A stretch of DNA of 64,000 nucleotides, taken from assembly GCA_039566865.1 (NCBI GenBank), contig CM076949.1, positions 16,468,501 to 16,532,500 of the forward strand, read 5' to 3'. This DNA comes from Aurelia coerulea. Its lineage: Eukaryota > Cnidaria > Scyphozoa > Semaeostomeae > Ulmaridae. Below the pieces are notes generated by a model, which ran no database searches, was not told the origin of the DNA, and saw only the letters and a program-made list of their open reading frames with translations. Position 1 is the first letter of the stretch; each line of letters begins with the position of its first letter. Of the stretch, positions 32,534-43,705 are shown in pieces. Position numbers and translations under genes: made by a program.

Positions 32534-32751
32534 AGATCATAACAAAAATGAGAGATGGAAATTGAAGGCCATACAAACTATGCCCTCATCTTTTCTCCAT
32601 CAGAAACATTACTCCTGGCTTGATAGTGACAAAGTTCCTTGACTTCGGACAAATGTCATTAAAGTAAAAGGTTTCCAACGGGATCTGGTCTATTACTGAT
32701 ACTGAGGACAAATAGACATGAAGTATGCACGATTTCTTTATGAAAGTACTG
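32534..32751. other. Unassigned 218-bp stretch between elements F and G
   Basis: Nothing recognised. Useful for arm comparison: near 32645 the left reads GGACAAATGT where the mirrored right reads GGACTAATGT. Confidence 0.4.
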
Positions 32752-33130
32752 ACACGTATTATTTATATAAGAAAGAAACTGCCCATAAGAAACTTAAGTC
32801 TTAGATTGGCAAACAATTGAGAAACTCTAGTACTGGGAAAGTATAAGTTACGAAACTATCTATTTTGATACGGCAAACCATCGACATATTTTTACTTTAC
32901 TTTCACTTGTTTCCCTCTGTATCATATTACTTGAATAAGATCCAAACATTGATAATGCTTAAAAAACTTTTTTTTGAAATGTTCACGAGTTCATAGATAG
33001 TAAACATGAAGATTAACATGGAGCCTCTAAGAAACTCGTACAAAGCTCTGAGTACTAAAAATCCGATAATTTCAAGAAACTTTCAGTACTGGCCTTAATT
33101 CTTAGTTTCTTACCAAAAAGTTACTTGTTA
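32752..33130. mobile_element. TTTCTTA-rich element, copy G (left), next to the spacer
   Basis: It starts ACACGTATTATTTATATAAG and ends TCTTACCAAAAAGTTACTTG. About 60 bp separate it from the point where the arms stop matching. Confidence 0.62.
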
Positions 33131-33189
33131 AAAAGTTGTCTAAATAATTATGATTGTCGAGTATCGGAGTTATTTGATTTGTATGAGAA

Positions 33190-33808
33190 ATGATGCGTGT
33201 ATCTTAGTGGCCACTATATATATGACCTTAAAATACTGTAACCTGAATCTTGAACGCAAAATCTAAGAGCCATCCTTTTCGTTTCTAATGATCGTTGACT
33301 TTGAGCTTCAGCCAGTTATGCGATGAAGTGAAATACTAATTTTGCTATGTAATTCGCAGTTGCAGCTTTCTTCTGTACATTTTCATCTCAAGGGAAGGTA
33401 AGCGGTTAAGCACTTTGCCGGGTTTTGAGATCTGAACTTTGAGGTCTACAAGCAAAAAGCGGAGAAGCGGAAACCGGAAATGCTTTGTTGTTCAAGGACG
33501 GGGGTACGGGAGAAATAAAGTTTGCGTGCTATGTGAAAGGTCATGCATGTTTGTGTGGCAATGAATAAATGTGCAGCTTTTCTCAATCGCAATTTCACAC
33601 AGGATGACATGCGCATAGGCGTAGGAGATAGGGGGCTAGGGGGGCTGCAGCCCCCCCAACGTCAGAAAAATTTGCAAAAATCAGCCACAATCGGGCAGAA
33701 ATCCGCCTCAAGTCGGGCAAAATTTTCTCAAACAATGGATTTTTTGTCGGGCAGCCCCCCAAATTTTATCTTCCTCTACGCCGATGGACATGCGAGAAAT
33801 AAAAATTC
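33190..33808. other. Spacer of the giant palindrome
   Basis: The only inner sequence without a mirror copy; the arms stop matching at 33189 and 33809. It holds a small hAT-like element (33614-33786). The rest (about 440 bp) has no gene, though an 117-residue frame (33543-33896) runs through it by chance. Confidence 0.9.
33614..33786. mobile_element. Small hAT-like MITE in the spacer
   Basis: 173 bp starting CATAGGCGTAGGAGATAGGG and ending TCCTCTACGCCGATG, flanked by an exact 8-bp duplication GACATGCG (33606-33613 and 33787-33794). Inner CTGCAGCCCCCC blocks are typical of this MITE type. Non-coding. Confidence 0.88.
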
Positions 33809-33867
33809 TTCTCATACAAATCAAATAACTCCGGTACTCGACAATCATAATTATTTAGACAACTTTT

Positions 33868-34246
33868 TAACAAGTAACTTTTTGGTAAGAAACTAAGAAT
33901 TAAGGCCAGTACTGAAAGTTTCTTGAAATTATCGGATTTTTAGTACTCAGAGCTTTGTACGAGTTTCTTAGAGGCTCCATGTTAATCTTCATGTTTACTA
34001 TCTATGAACTCGTGAACATTTCAAAAAAAAGTTTTTTAAGCATTATCAATGTTTGGATCTTATTCAAGTAATATGATACAGAGGGAAACAAGTGAAAGTA
34101 AAGTAAAAATATGTCGATGGTTTGCCGTATCAAAATAGATAGTTTCGTAACTTATACTTTCCCAGTACTAGAGTTTCTCAATTGTTTGCCAATCTAAGAC
34201 TTAAGTTTCTTATGGGCAGTTTCTTTCTTATATAAATAATACGTGT
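33868..34246. mobile_element. TTTCTTA-rich element, copy G (right)
   Basis: Mirror of 32752-33130, with few base differences. Confidence 0.62.
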
Positions 34247-34464
34247 CAGTACTTTCATAAAGAAATCGTGCATACTTCATGTCTATTTGTCCTCAGTATC
34301 AGTAATAGACCAGATCCCGTTGGAAACCTTTTACTTTAATGACATTAGTCCGAAGTCAAGGAACTTTGTCACTATCAAGCCAGGAGTAATGTTTCTGATG
34401 GAGAAAAGATGAGGGCATAGTTTGTATGGCCTTCAATTTCCATCTCTCATTTTTGTTATGATCT

Positions 34465-34885
34465 ACACGTTTTTTTTTTATAAGAAACTTGGATCAGCAC
34501 ATAGTACTAAAAGTTTCTTAATTTCGCATGAAAATTTCGGTGTTTTAGTAGTAAAAGTTTCTTAATCAGTTTCTTATTTTTGGGCCTAAAATTGCGGTAT
34601 TGTTCGAAGTTGAGCCTTCTTCTCGAGAAAGGGCTTCCATTTTGCATTGACATTGTCATCAAGAAGAAGCCATGTACATCAAGGCAAAAATTTACCAATT
34701 TTGCAGTTAAAAGTCAAGAAAAGACGAATGTACCTTTGTTAGAAAGACATAGAATAAGAGAGAGACAAAGAAATAAAGTGTTAGAGTTTCTTAACTGTTC
34801 TTGAGCGTAGTACTAGAGTTTCTTAATTTTTTTGTCATCGTAGTACTAGTTTCTTATAAACCAGTTTCTTATAAAAAAAACGTGT
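34465..34885. mobile_element. TTTCTTA-rich element, copy F (right)
   Basis: Mirror of 32112-32533. This copy shows the subterminal motif clearly: AGTACTAAAAGTTTCTTAA near 34502, TAAAAGTTTCTTAATC near 34553, GAGTTTCTTAACTG near 34784 and ACTAGTTTCTTATAAACC near 34845. Confidence 0.78.
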
Positions 34886-35390
34886 ACACGTATTTTCTAT
34901 ACGAAACCGCTTATAAGAAACGGTAAAGCAACCCTACCTGAATTTAAAAAGCTAAGGAATTTTTGTAATTTGCAGTTTTAATTTTTATCACTGGATCCGT
35001 CGAAAAATGTCAACTCGACATCTTATGAAAATGTCAAACTGAATTTTTCTCTGTTTCTGCTCTCTGGACTTTGAAATGAAATTTAAAATGATTATCGTCG
35101 CAATCTTGGTTCTTCGATTTTCGGTGAAATTACGGTTTTCTGCCAACACTTCGATTTCAGTTTTAATTTTCTTATTGCAATCAAATAGTTTTGACATTGT
35201 ACAGTTTATAGCAACTGTTTATTTTCAGTGAGACATCTTACTGAGCCATTTATACAAAACAAATTAACTCTCCACTTGTAGCATTAAAAATATAAGAAAC
35301 ACGCAAGAAACAGTTGGTAGCAAAATTACCAAAAAGTTTACAAGAAAATGCCTACCAGCCCCGCACCTTAGCTTCTTACAAAAATAAAAG
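34886..35390. mobile_element. TTTCTTA-rich element, copy E (right)
   Basis: Mirror of 31608-32111. It touches copy F so that the two ends form GTGTACAC. Confidence 0.6.
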
Positions 35391-35504
35391 ATCAACTATA
35401 AAGTTACAGAATGTATTAGAAACTACGAGAAAATACGAATTAAGACTGACAAATCAAATACAAGAATAACAGGAAAATGACTAACAAAAATTCTCATATA
35501 TAGA

Positions 35505-35642
35505 TGTCCCCCAGAAATTACTGCAATATGCTTATATACATCTATATACACATCTATATAAGCTCTATTCACTTGTACCTACAATAAACACGCTTTTACA
35601 CCGATAACCCCTAAAAATTACTGCATTATGCTTATACACATC
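35505..35642 (-). repeat. 98-bp array, inner remnant (right)
   Basis: Mirror of the diverged array units at 31355-31490. Confidence 0.6.
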
Positions 35643-36104
35643 CAGGAACGCTGGAGAGGGGGGCGCGGGGGGTCAAGCGCCCCTCCTGCCCTTTCCTAAC
35701 GAGGGAAAGGGGGGCAAAAAGTGCCCTTTCAATGAAAAACAATAATGTACTTTGAAACTTGATAGAAAAGCCGCCATAGCTTCATTTCCTTATCAAAAAC
35801 ACACCAGTAACGAAAAATGACTTTCAATTGCAACTTCAAAATAAGCAATATACGATTTTATGCGATTCGGAATGAGGACATGTGGAGGAATCGCCGACAA
35901 ATTTCGTCAAAGAACATGATTAATGTTCGTTAAAACGTTTTTGATACCATTTTAAGCCAATCTAAAGGGCGAGGTCACAAAAATTTTCCCGGGGGGTTAC
36001 CCCCGGACCCCCCAATTTTTAGGCTCGCTTCGCTCGCCCTCGGCCTCGATTGCCCTTACGCTCCTAGTCGCCCCCCATGCCCTACCATCGCTCCAGCGTC
36101 CCTG
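35643..36104. mobile_element. hAT-like element in the 98-bp array (right)
   Basis: 462 bp, mirror of 30893-31354, with ends CAGGAACGCTGGAG and CTCCAGCGTCCCTG. Because it is in both arms it inserted before the inverted duplication. Confidence 0.72.
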
Positions 36105-36199
36105 TCACATCTATATACATCGATGAACAAAAAGAAAGACGAACAGGAATATATAGATACACATTTTCTCTCAATTCCCAACTAGTTTGGACCGTGTGG

Positions 36200-37725
36200 T
36201 CATAATCTATATACATCTATATACGCTCTATTTACTTGTATCTACTATAAACACGCTTTTACACCGATATCCCCTAGAATTTACTGCAATAAGCTTATAT
36301 ACATCTATATACATCTATATACGCTCTTTATATCTTTATATCTTGTTCACTTTTTATCTATGTACATCTATATACGCTCTATTCATTTGTATCTACTATC
36401 AACACGCTTTTACACCGATATCCCCAAGAAATTACTGCAATATGCTTATATACATCTATATGCATCTATATACCCTCTATTCACTTGTATCTACTATAAA
36501 CATCCTCTTACACCGATATCCCCTAGAAATTATTGCAATATGCTTATATACATCTATATGCATCTATATACGCTCTATTTACTTGTATCTACTATAAACA
36601 CGCTTTTACACCGATATCCCCTAGAATTTACTGCAATAAGCTTATATACATCTATATAAATATATATACGCTCTATTCACTCGTATCTACTATAAACACA
36701 CTTTTACACCGATATCCCCTAGAATTCATTGCAATATGCTTACATACATTTATATACATCTATATATGCTATACGCTATATCTACGCTATACGCTACATC
36801 TATATACGCTCTATTTACTTGTATCCACTACAAACACGCTTTTACACCGATTTCGCCTAGAAATCACTGCAATATGCTTATATACATCTATATACATCTA
36901 TATACGCTGTATTTACTTGTATCTACTATAAACACGCTTTTACACCGATATTCCCTAGAAATTACTGCAATATGCTTATATAAATCTATATACATCTATA
37001 TACGCTCTATTTACTTGTATCTACTATAAACACGCTTTTACACCGATATCCCCTAGAATTTACTGCAATATGCTTTTATGCATCTATATACATCTATATA
37101 CGCTCTTTTTACTTGTATCTACTATAAACACAGTTTTACACCGATATCCCCTAGAATTTACTGCAATATGCTTGAATACATCTGTACACATCTATAAACT
37201 CTCTATTTACTTGTATCTACTATAAACACGCTTTTACACCGATATCCCCTAGAATTTACTGCAATATGCTTTTATGCATCTGTATACATCTATAAACTCT
37301 CTATTTACTTGTATCTACTATAAACACAGTTTTACACCGATATCCCCTAGAATTTACTGCAATATGCTTGAATACATCTGTACACATCTATATAGGCTCT
37401 ATTTACTTGTATCCACTATAAACACGCTTTTACACCGATATCCCCTAGAATTTACTGCAATATGCTTATATACATCTATATACATCTATATACGCTCTAT
37501 TCATTTGTATCTACTATAAACACGCTTTTACACCGATTTCCCCTAGAGTTTACTGCATTATGCTTATATACATCTATATACATCTATAAACGCTCTATTT
37601 ACTTGTATCCACTATAAACACGCTTTTGCACCGATATCCCCTAGAATTTACTGCAATATGCTTGTATACATTTATATACATTTATATACATCTATATATG
37701 CTCTATTCACTTGTATCCACTATTA
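36200..37725 (-). repeat. 98-bp tandem array (right)
   Basis: Mirror of 29100-30795. The whole array region is about 170 bp shorter than in the left arm: it lacks the ~245-bp microsatellite duplication but has extra short units (ATACGCTATATCTACGCTAT) near 36770-36800. Confidence 0.9.
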
Positions 37726-37734
37726 TCATTATCA

Positions 37735-37850
37735 TCTATTATTATTATTTATTATTATTATTATTATTGTTATTATTACAATAACCGTAATTATATTATA
37801 TTATTATTATTACAATATTGTTATTATTATTATTATTTCTCTCTTTAAAG
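37735..37850. repeat. (TTA)n microsatellite (right)
   Basis: TTATTATTATT runs, mirror of the left (TAA)n but present once. Confidence 0.8.
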
Positions 37851-37858
37851 TAGGCTTA

Positions 37859-39004
37859 AAATACACTAGATAGCAAAATTACTGCTAATTTAGGCCTACT
37901 ATTTAGCAAACATATAAAATGAAATAAATGGGGGAAAAAAGTCCTATTTACAAAACCGTTAAAAACATTAGATTAAACATAATGACATAATTATGAATAT
38001 CATGTTAGATACCCAACCTGCGGAATGTATGTCTTGCATAGCCTACAGTTGCAGTTCTCGCCCTTCCAATATCTAATCAGGTTTTTAAAGATAGGAAGAG
38101 TGCTTGCTTGTTTCACTGCATTTGGCAAAGTGGACCAAAGTCTGTTTCCAAGGAAGGATATAGTCTCAATTCCAAAGCTCGTCGTACGCACTTTTGGAAG
38201 CTGTGAGTCGTTGCCATGTCTTAGATTGTAGCCAATATTGCGCTCACTGAAAATATCCTTCATGAAAGGTGGATTTAGACCAGACTTTGCTTTATAAACT
38301 TCTGTCATAAGCAACTGTAGATTCCTTACGTGGATGGATACCAAATTCCTTTGCTCGAGAAGAGACTCAAAATCTGTTTGATGGTCTTTGTACACAAAAC
38401 GTAATGCTCTTTCGTGGATATGATTTATTCTATGACTCAAGGTTCTGTCATAAAATATCCACACAAGTGGGCAGTAACTAAAATGAGACAAGACAAATGC
38501 TTGCATTACCTGCTTTAGCTTTTCCGTGTCCATGTAGCAGGATATTCTTGCAAGTGCGTCAAGTTTTTGGCTGGCTTTATTGCAAAGAGTTTTAACATGT
38601 TGTTTAAAGCTTAATGTTTGATCAAACGTTATCCCTAGAAGCTTATCCTCTTTACTTTGTTTCACACTAGGTTCTCCTATTTTGACAGAGACTTCGTTAC
38701 TCTTCCCACCAAAAATCATCAAATGACATTTATCTTCATTTAGTTTCATAAGATTGTTTGGAAACCATTCACTTATCTTAAAGGCATCATTCTCTAGTTT
38801 TGCGATAATATTCTCGACATTAGGACCACATACATAAATTGTTGTATCTTCTGCGTAGTTGCAGACTTCGGTCTCTTCTAAGGACAGAAACAAGTCATTC
38901 AGATAGATGCTAAACAGAAGGGGCCCCAAGACTGAACCTTGTGGTACACCCTGATTGGTTTTTGTCCACGTACTGAACGAACCATTGATGATGAACGCTT
39001 TTTT
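37859..39004 (-). pseudogene. LINE reverse transcriptase fragment (right)
   Basis: Mirror of 27825-28970. The frame at 38000-38929 (309 residues) is longer than the left copy and keeps the Cys-rich end (CNCRLC). The catalytic motif reads YAED instead of YADD, a C-to-A change that replaces a metal-binding aspartate. The fragment lacks the 5' half of the element in any case. Confidence 0.9.
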
Positions 39005-39765
39005 TACCAGATTACGATATTAAAGATAAATCTACTGCATTATTGAAGTTCGAATTATTTTCAAGCGCAAAATACGGATTTCTTGACCCCGAAGTCGAAC
39101 TTGCTACAATAGTACGTTATCAGCGAATACGTTATCAGCGAACACTGTTTCCTTCCTCAAGAACCCACTCATGTTTCTTACCCAATCATGAAAGCAAAAT
39201 ACTCAGAATTTTGCATGGGTATAAACAATTTTGGGCTTACTCAACTGCATATATGTATGTACGTATGTTAAATTTCGCTATACGGATTAAAAAAAATTAA
39301 TGAATTTAGGAGAGAAAAACAGACTAATTACTAACAATAAATAAAAGCGTTCTAAGTCTAATTACAGGTGCATAAAATGATATAATACAATAATCTAAGT
39401 ATAAAAGTTGGAGTTGTAATCTAAAAATCACCCATGGTTTAATTGGCAGGGATAGCATTAAAGAGGTCAGTGCGACTTTGTCTCCATAATGGTCCCTCCT
39501 GAGGTGTCATTGAAAGAAAAAATTTACGAAAGAAAAGAAAACAATTTGTATGTCTCAAATGTTGAGATTAAATACTGCTTTCTCAAAGATTGTATCGCCT
39601 CTAAAATGTAAAATTCATTTCATTTTTTAAAAAGCAGGTAATGTATTTCAAAGCTCTATGGGAGCCTCACCTCAGCTATTCAAAGGATTTAGACCTGAGC
39701 TGCCGAATTGTACCCTGGACCCTGGACAGCAAATACACTGATAACCCTTGCTGGCAACATATATG
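39005..39765. other. Unassigned stretch (right), mirror of 27064-27824
   Basis: No gene. Contains the mirrored ACGTTATCAGCGAA doublet near 39112-39141. Confidence 0.35.
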
Positions 39766-40153
39766 TATTTTTTTATAAGAAGCTAAGAATTCGGGCCAGT
39801 ACTGAAAGTTTCTTAAAATAATCAGATTTTCAGTACTCAGGGTTTCTTACGAGTTCCTTAGAAGTTCTATGACAATCTTCATTTCATGTTTCTATGCCCT
39901 CGTGAACATTCCAGAACAATGTTTTGAAGCATCAATGTTTAGACATTGCTCATGTACGTTACGAGTAATATGATACAGTAAATAAGCGAGACCAAAGTAA
40001 AAAATGCTCAGTGCCTCCTTTATCAGACTTATCAAAATGAATAGTTTCTCAACTGATATTTTCCCAGTACTAGTCTAGAGTTCCTTATTTTTTGGCGATC
40101 TGAGAGTTGGGTTTCTTATGGGCAGGGCAGTTCTTGTAAAAGAAATACGTGTT
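39766..40153. mobile_element. TTTCTTA-rich element, copy D (right)
   Basis: Mirror of 26673-27063. Confidence 0.65.
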
Positions 40154-40154
40154 T

Positions 40155-41818
40155 TTTTTTCTATAAATTCAATGTTAAAAATTTACAATTTACGAATTAC
40201 CTAAGATTACAAACGAGCTACCATACAATACCACAGAAACGATACCAAGGGGAGCAAAAGATCATGACTACCCCAGGGCCATCACATGAAGGAGATAAAC
40301 TAAAATACAACTAAACATATAAGAAGCCCCCTAGCTATTCAGAAAAGAATTAGAATTGAACGATATTTTGCAAATGGAATTTTCGAATGTACGCAATAGT
40401 CATAGAAGCTTTATCGCCACTCAATCGAAAGTCGCATTTGAAATGTATAAGAAAGACGCTCAATCCAGGCTCTTTTGTAGAATAGCTAAAGGGTGTGTTA
40501 CGAAAAGCTACTATACAAACAAAAGAACAAAAGAATAGAGGAACGGGACTCGGCGAACAGGATACTTTACGAATATGGACTTGGTATGGTGGTTGAGTTG
40601 CATTTAGCTAGATTTCTGTGATCTTAATTGAATCGACCGCTTGTGTGGATGTATTGTAGAGTCAAATCGAGTATATTTCTGTTGACGTCATTTGGGAGGT
40701 CTTTATCACCATACAATAAAAGCTGCGTCAAAACTTCATTTGAAAGGTCGATATATCCTAATGGTCGTAGTAATGCAAAAACTCCAGCGAGAAGGTCTCG
40801 ACGCTGATCCTCAAAAGAGGGGCAAAGCAACAAAAAGTGCTCCGTGCTCTCAATACCATCGTTAGTAGGGCACATTGGATTTATGGTATCCCTAAAATTG
40901 TGCTTAAATTTGTGAAGGCTTAATTTGCTAAGACCCACTCTAAGTTGAGTAAGATAAGATAAGCCTGTTGGGTCATGGATTCCAAAGACAGATTTAGTAG
41001 GGGGGCCAATTTTCGAAAGCAACTTTTTCTTGAAGATAGCAACTGATGGTGAAATTCTAATTTCCGGACATAGTTCATTCCACTCAGACAGGCAATTTGG
41101 ATAAAAGCTAGATTTGAATTTTTCTGTCCTTGCCCTTATTCGTCCAACGACATCCTGATTGCGAAGAGGGTACTGTGACTGATGAAGCTGTGGGATTTGA
41201 TCTATTGTATATTCAGGCATCAGATTATTTATCATTTTGTAAAACAACCGTAAGGCGTCTACACCATCTTCGGGAACTCAGTGACTCCCAACCAAGCTCT
41301 GCATACAGCTTCTCGCGTGACGTTCCCTTCCATGTTCCCGTAACAGCACGGGCAGCAGAATACTGAACGGACTCCAACTTTTCCATCAAGCTCGACAAAA
41401 TGGTATTACCGCTAAACTCACATACTTTAGCCGGAATATGATAGATAACATCTCCGTATTCCAGGTGAGGTCGCACATAGAGCTTAAATAATTCGTTTAG
41501 GGTATGTCTGGGTAGGTACTTGGAGAGATATTTCAGCAAACCAATTCCCTTTCTCGTTTTAGAGATAGCTGCCTTAACGTGAGCCGAAAATGAAAGCTTT
41601 GAGTCCAGGATAAGTCCTAGATGTTTATGTTCATCTACTTTCATCACTGGTATGTTATTAAAACGAATTTCTGGATGATTCATTTCAATTCGTTTCTGAG
41701 AAAATATCAATTCAACAGCTTGTTTTTGGGGATCTGGATTAAACGACATTTTCCAATCATGAGCCCACTGTCTTATCAACTCCAGGTCATGGTTCATATC
41801 ACTGTGTGTCACATACGT
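40155..41818 (-). pseudogene. 5'-truncated LINE pol tail (right)
   Basis: Mirror of 25010-26672. An extra G near 41240 (TACGGTTG where the left has TACGTTG) splits the frame into 41225-41812 and 40624-41247. The C-terminal CCHC-like motif is kept in the second piece. Not functional. Confidence 0.86.
40328..40497. mobile_element. Diverged ATAGACCTTTT-family MITE (right)
   Basis: Mirror of 26331-26500, in the LINE 3' UTR. Confidence 0.65.
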
Positions 41819-41937
41819 GTATCACAGCACCAAGGTTCTAGATTTGCGATAAGTTCTGCTCATCACAACAAAGTGACGAAACTCGTTCCTTCCAGCTCAC
41901 TTCGCTCGCTGTTCGGCATGACGAGCTCACGAGCGGG

Positions 41938-42184
41938 AATAGACCTTTTAGCTATTCTACAAAAGAGCCTGGATCGAGCGTTATTTTTATACACGAGGTT
42001 CGATAGAGTGGCGCTAGAGCTTCTATCAATATTGTGCATATTCGAAAATTCTACAAAGTGCACTTTGTAGAATTTTCTAATTTGCACAATAGTGATAGAA
42101 GCTCTTAACATCACTCTATCGAGCCTCGCGTATAAAAATAAAGCTCGATCCAGGCTCTTTTGTAGAATAGCTAAAAGGTCTATT
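41938..42184. mobile_element. ATAGACCTTTT foldback MITE (right)
   Basis: 247 bp, mirror of 24643-24889, with ends AATAGACCTTTTAGCTATTC / GAATAGCTAAAAGGTCTATT. As the element is itself palindromic it is nearly the same on both strands. Confidence 0.85.
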
Positions 42185-42692
42185 GGGGTCACGCTTGGGG
42201 CAAGTCTAGAACTTTCTTGCGGGAGGTGCTTGAATTGAACTGCGCGTACACTCGCATAGTATATGTTGGGAGAATCCATCTGCAATCCATCCAAAAAAAC
42301 CGCAAGTTGTTGACAAGGTAAAAGGATGCAACTAGGCTACCTACTAGCTTTTGGGGTTTCACGTACAGTAGTTGTGAAGTGAAAACAAACAATATGGAAC
42401 TATGGCCTCCAGCATTCAACATGTTTAATATATTGGACAAGGGCGCCTCTAGTTTTGTTCAGTTTCAGTTTCAGTTTCATATTTTAAAATTCCTCTACAT
42501 ACAATAACAATCAATACAAAATAACTAAAATACAACACAATAATGTAATTATCAAAACAAGACTAAGTAAATGGATTGCATGCAGGGGAATTTCTTGAGG
42601 AGGAACTCTCTCAGTAGCTAGGCTAATCGAGGAGAGAGCACCCCCTGTTTTTAAAGATGACTAATGAACTTGGAAAGACTTATTTTCGACTT

Positions 42693-43640
42693 CTATGACT
42701 GGTAATTGTTTTCAAAAAGAAAGGCTTTGAGTTTTCGACGAAAGCAACGAGAAGATGGTGAACTTTTTATATCAACGGGAATGTCATTCCAACACTTTGC
42801 TCCAAAATAGCGCACAGACCTGAGTCCATACTGCAGGGTATTTTTACGAGTTAAAAAAATGTTGTTCTTGCTAACTTGTCGTGTACTATGTTGATGAACA
42901 GATTCAACTAAGGGACAGGGCAAAATTTATTATATTACGTAGCCGGTGGAGAACAAAAATTCTTACAAAAAAATCTGCTCGCCCTGTATGAAATTATTTC
43001 CAAAAAACCAACTGCCCCGTCAACCCTCCCTTAAAAAATGTATCTGCCCCGTATTCATGAACAACAAATGTTGCATAGTACCACCGACGAATTAGCCAAA
43101 GACCATAACAAAATAAATTCTTGTCTTTACGAGACTTTGTCAACGAAGAAATCGACTTTGAAGATGAAGAGAAATGACTGATGAATCGTTCTTGCAAGTA
43201 ACTGACAAGGAAATTTTGCGTCATGTTCATACACTTCCTTGCAAGCATTTCTCAACTTGCATGATCACAATTTGTCCTCAAAATGAGCCATTTCATATTT
43301 CAAACTTCATCTTGAGCTTATAAAAAGGTACTGCCCGTTCATATTTGCTTTGTAAAAAGTGTGGACCCAGTTCTGTACAAGCTAAAAAAAGTAGTTGCCC
43401 CGTTACGTTTTGCACCGGCCATGTTATAAAATAAACTTTGCACTGTCCCTAATGCAAAGAAAGAATGAAAGCAGGAGGGGGAGATCTTATTAACACAGTC
43501 ATACACAAAACTGAGCAATTTCAGCTTAAAGAGATCATGCAGCTTCAAAATCTTCAAGTTAGAGAAAATTTGTCTAGCTGGAGAAGTAAAATTTTCAAAT
43601 GAGATTGCCCTTATCACCCTTTTCTGCAGCAAGAACACTG
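42693..43640 (-). pseudogene. LINE reverse transcriptase tail, split by a MITE
   Basis: Piece 1 (43452-43638) reads LLQKRVIRAISFENF and LHDLFKLKLLSFVYDCVN, the usual post-RT region of LINEs. Piece 2 (42693-42908) reads YGLRSVRYFGAKCWNDIP and ends with a basic stretch. The 538-bp element between them is flanked by TTA in the coding sense, and taking it out with one TTA leaves the two pieces in one frame. Truncated and inactive. Rex/CR1-like by motif wording. Confidence 0.87.
42912..43449. mobile_element. PIF/Harbinger-type MITE inside the LINE
   Basis: 538 bp with inverted ends GGGACAGGGCAAAATTTATT and GGGACAGTGCAAAGTTTATT (complement of the far end), and a 3-bp duplication TAA (42909-42911, 43450-43452). 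A three-base TWA target is the Harbinger hallmark. CCGGTG / CACCGGC extends the inverted ends to about 40 bp. No transposase. Confidence 0.82.
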
Positions 43641-43705
43641 GATTTATATGAGTTTCATATGTAAGACCCCAAACTAAAATACCATATTGAAGACTGGTTC
43701 AGTTT

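Larger units (their letters stand above)
15219..33189 (+). repeat. Inner arm of the giant inverted repeat, left
   Basis: It begins GGTCAGTGGCGCTTAGTGG next to BEL and ends GTATGAGA at the spacer. It is the reverse complement of 33809-52645 apart from scattered base changes, array-length changes and arm-specific insertions. Pairs checked along its length: 15221/52643, 16171/51693, 19574/49301, 24643/42184, 30893/36104 and 33181/33817. Confidence 0.95.
42466..43696 (-). mobile_element. LINE insertion (right arm only), carrying a Harbinger-like MITE
   Basis: About 1.23 kb flanked by GTTCAGTTT at 42457-42465 and 43697-43705. The left arm has the empty site near 24361-24375. The 3' end, on the minus strand, is a (TGAAAC)n tail. 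The element is 5'-truncated. It inserted after the arms separated, and another element later entered it (42912-43449). Confidence 0.9.

Noticed and set aside
28960..37873. Tyr/Ile/Leu-rich open frames of 70-150 residues resembling membrane proteins
   Set aside because: They are translations of the 98-bp AT-rich array and the (TAA)n microsatellite. The unit is not a multiple of three and similar frames occur in any array of this composition.
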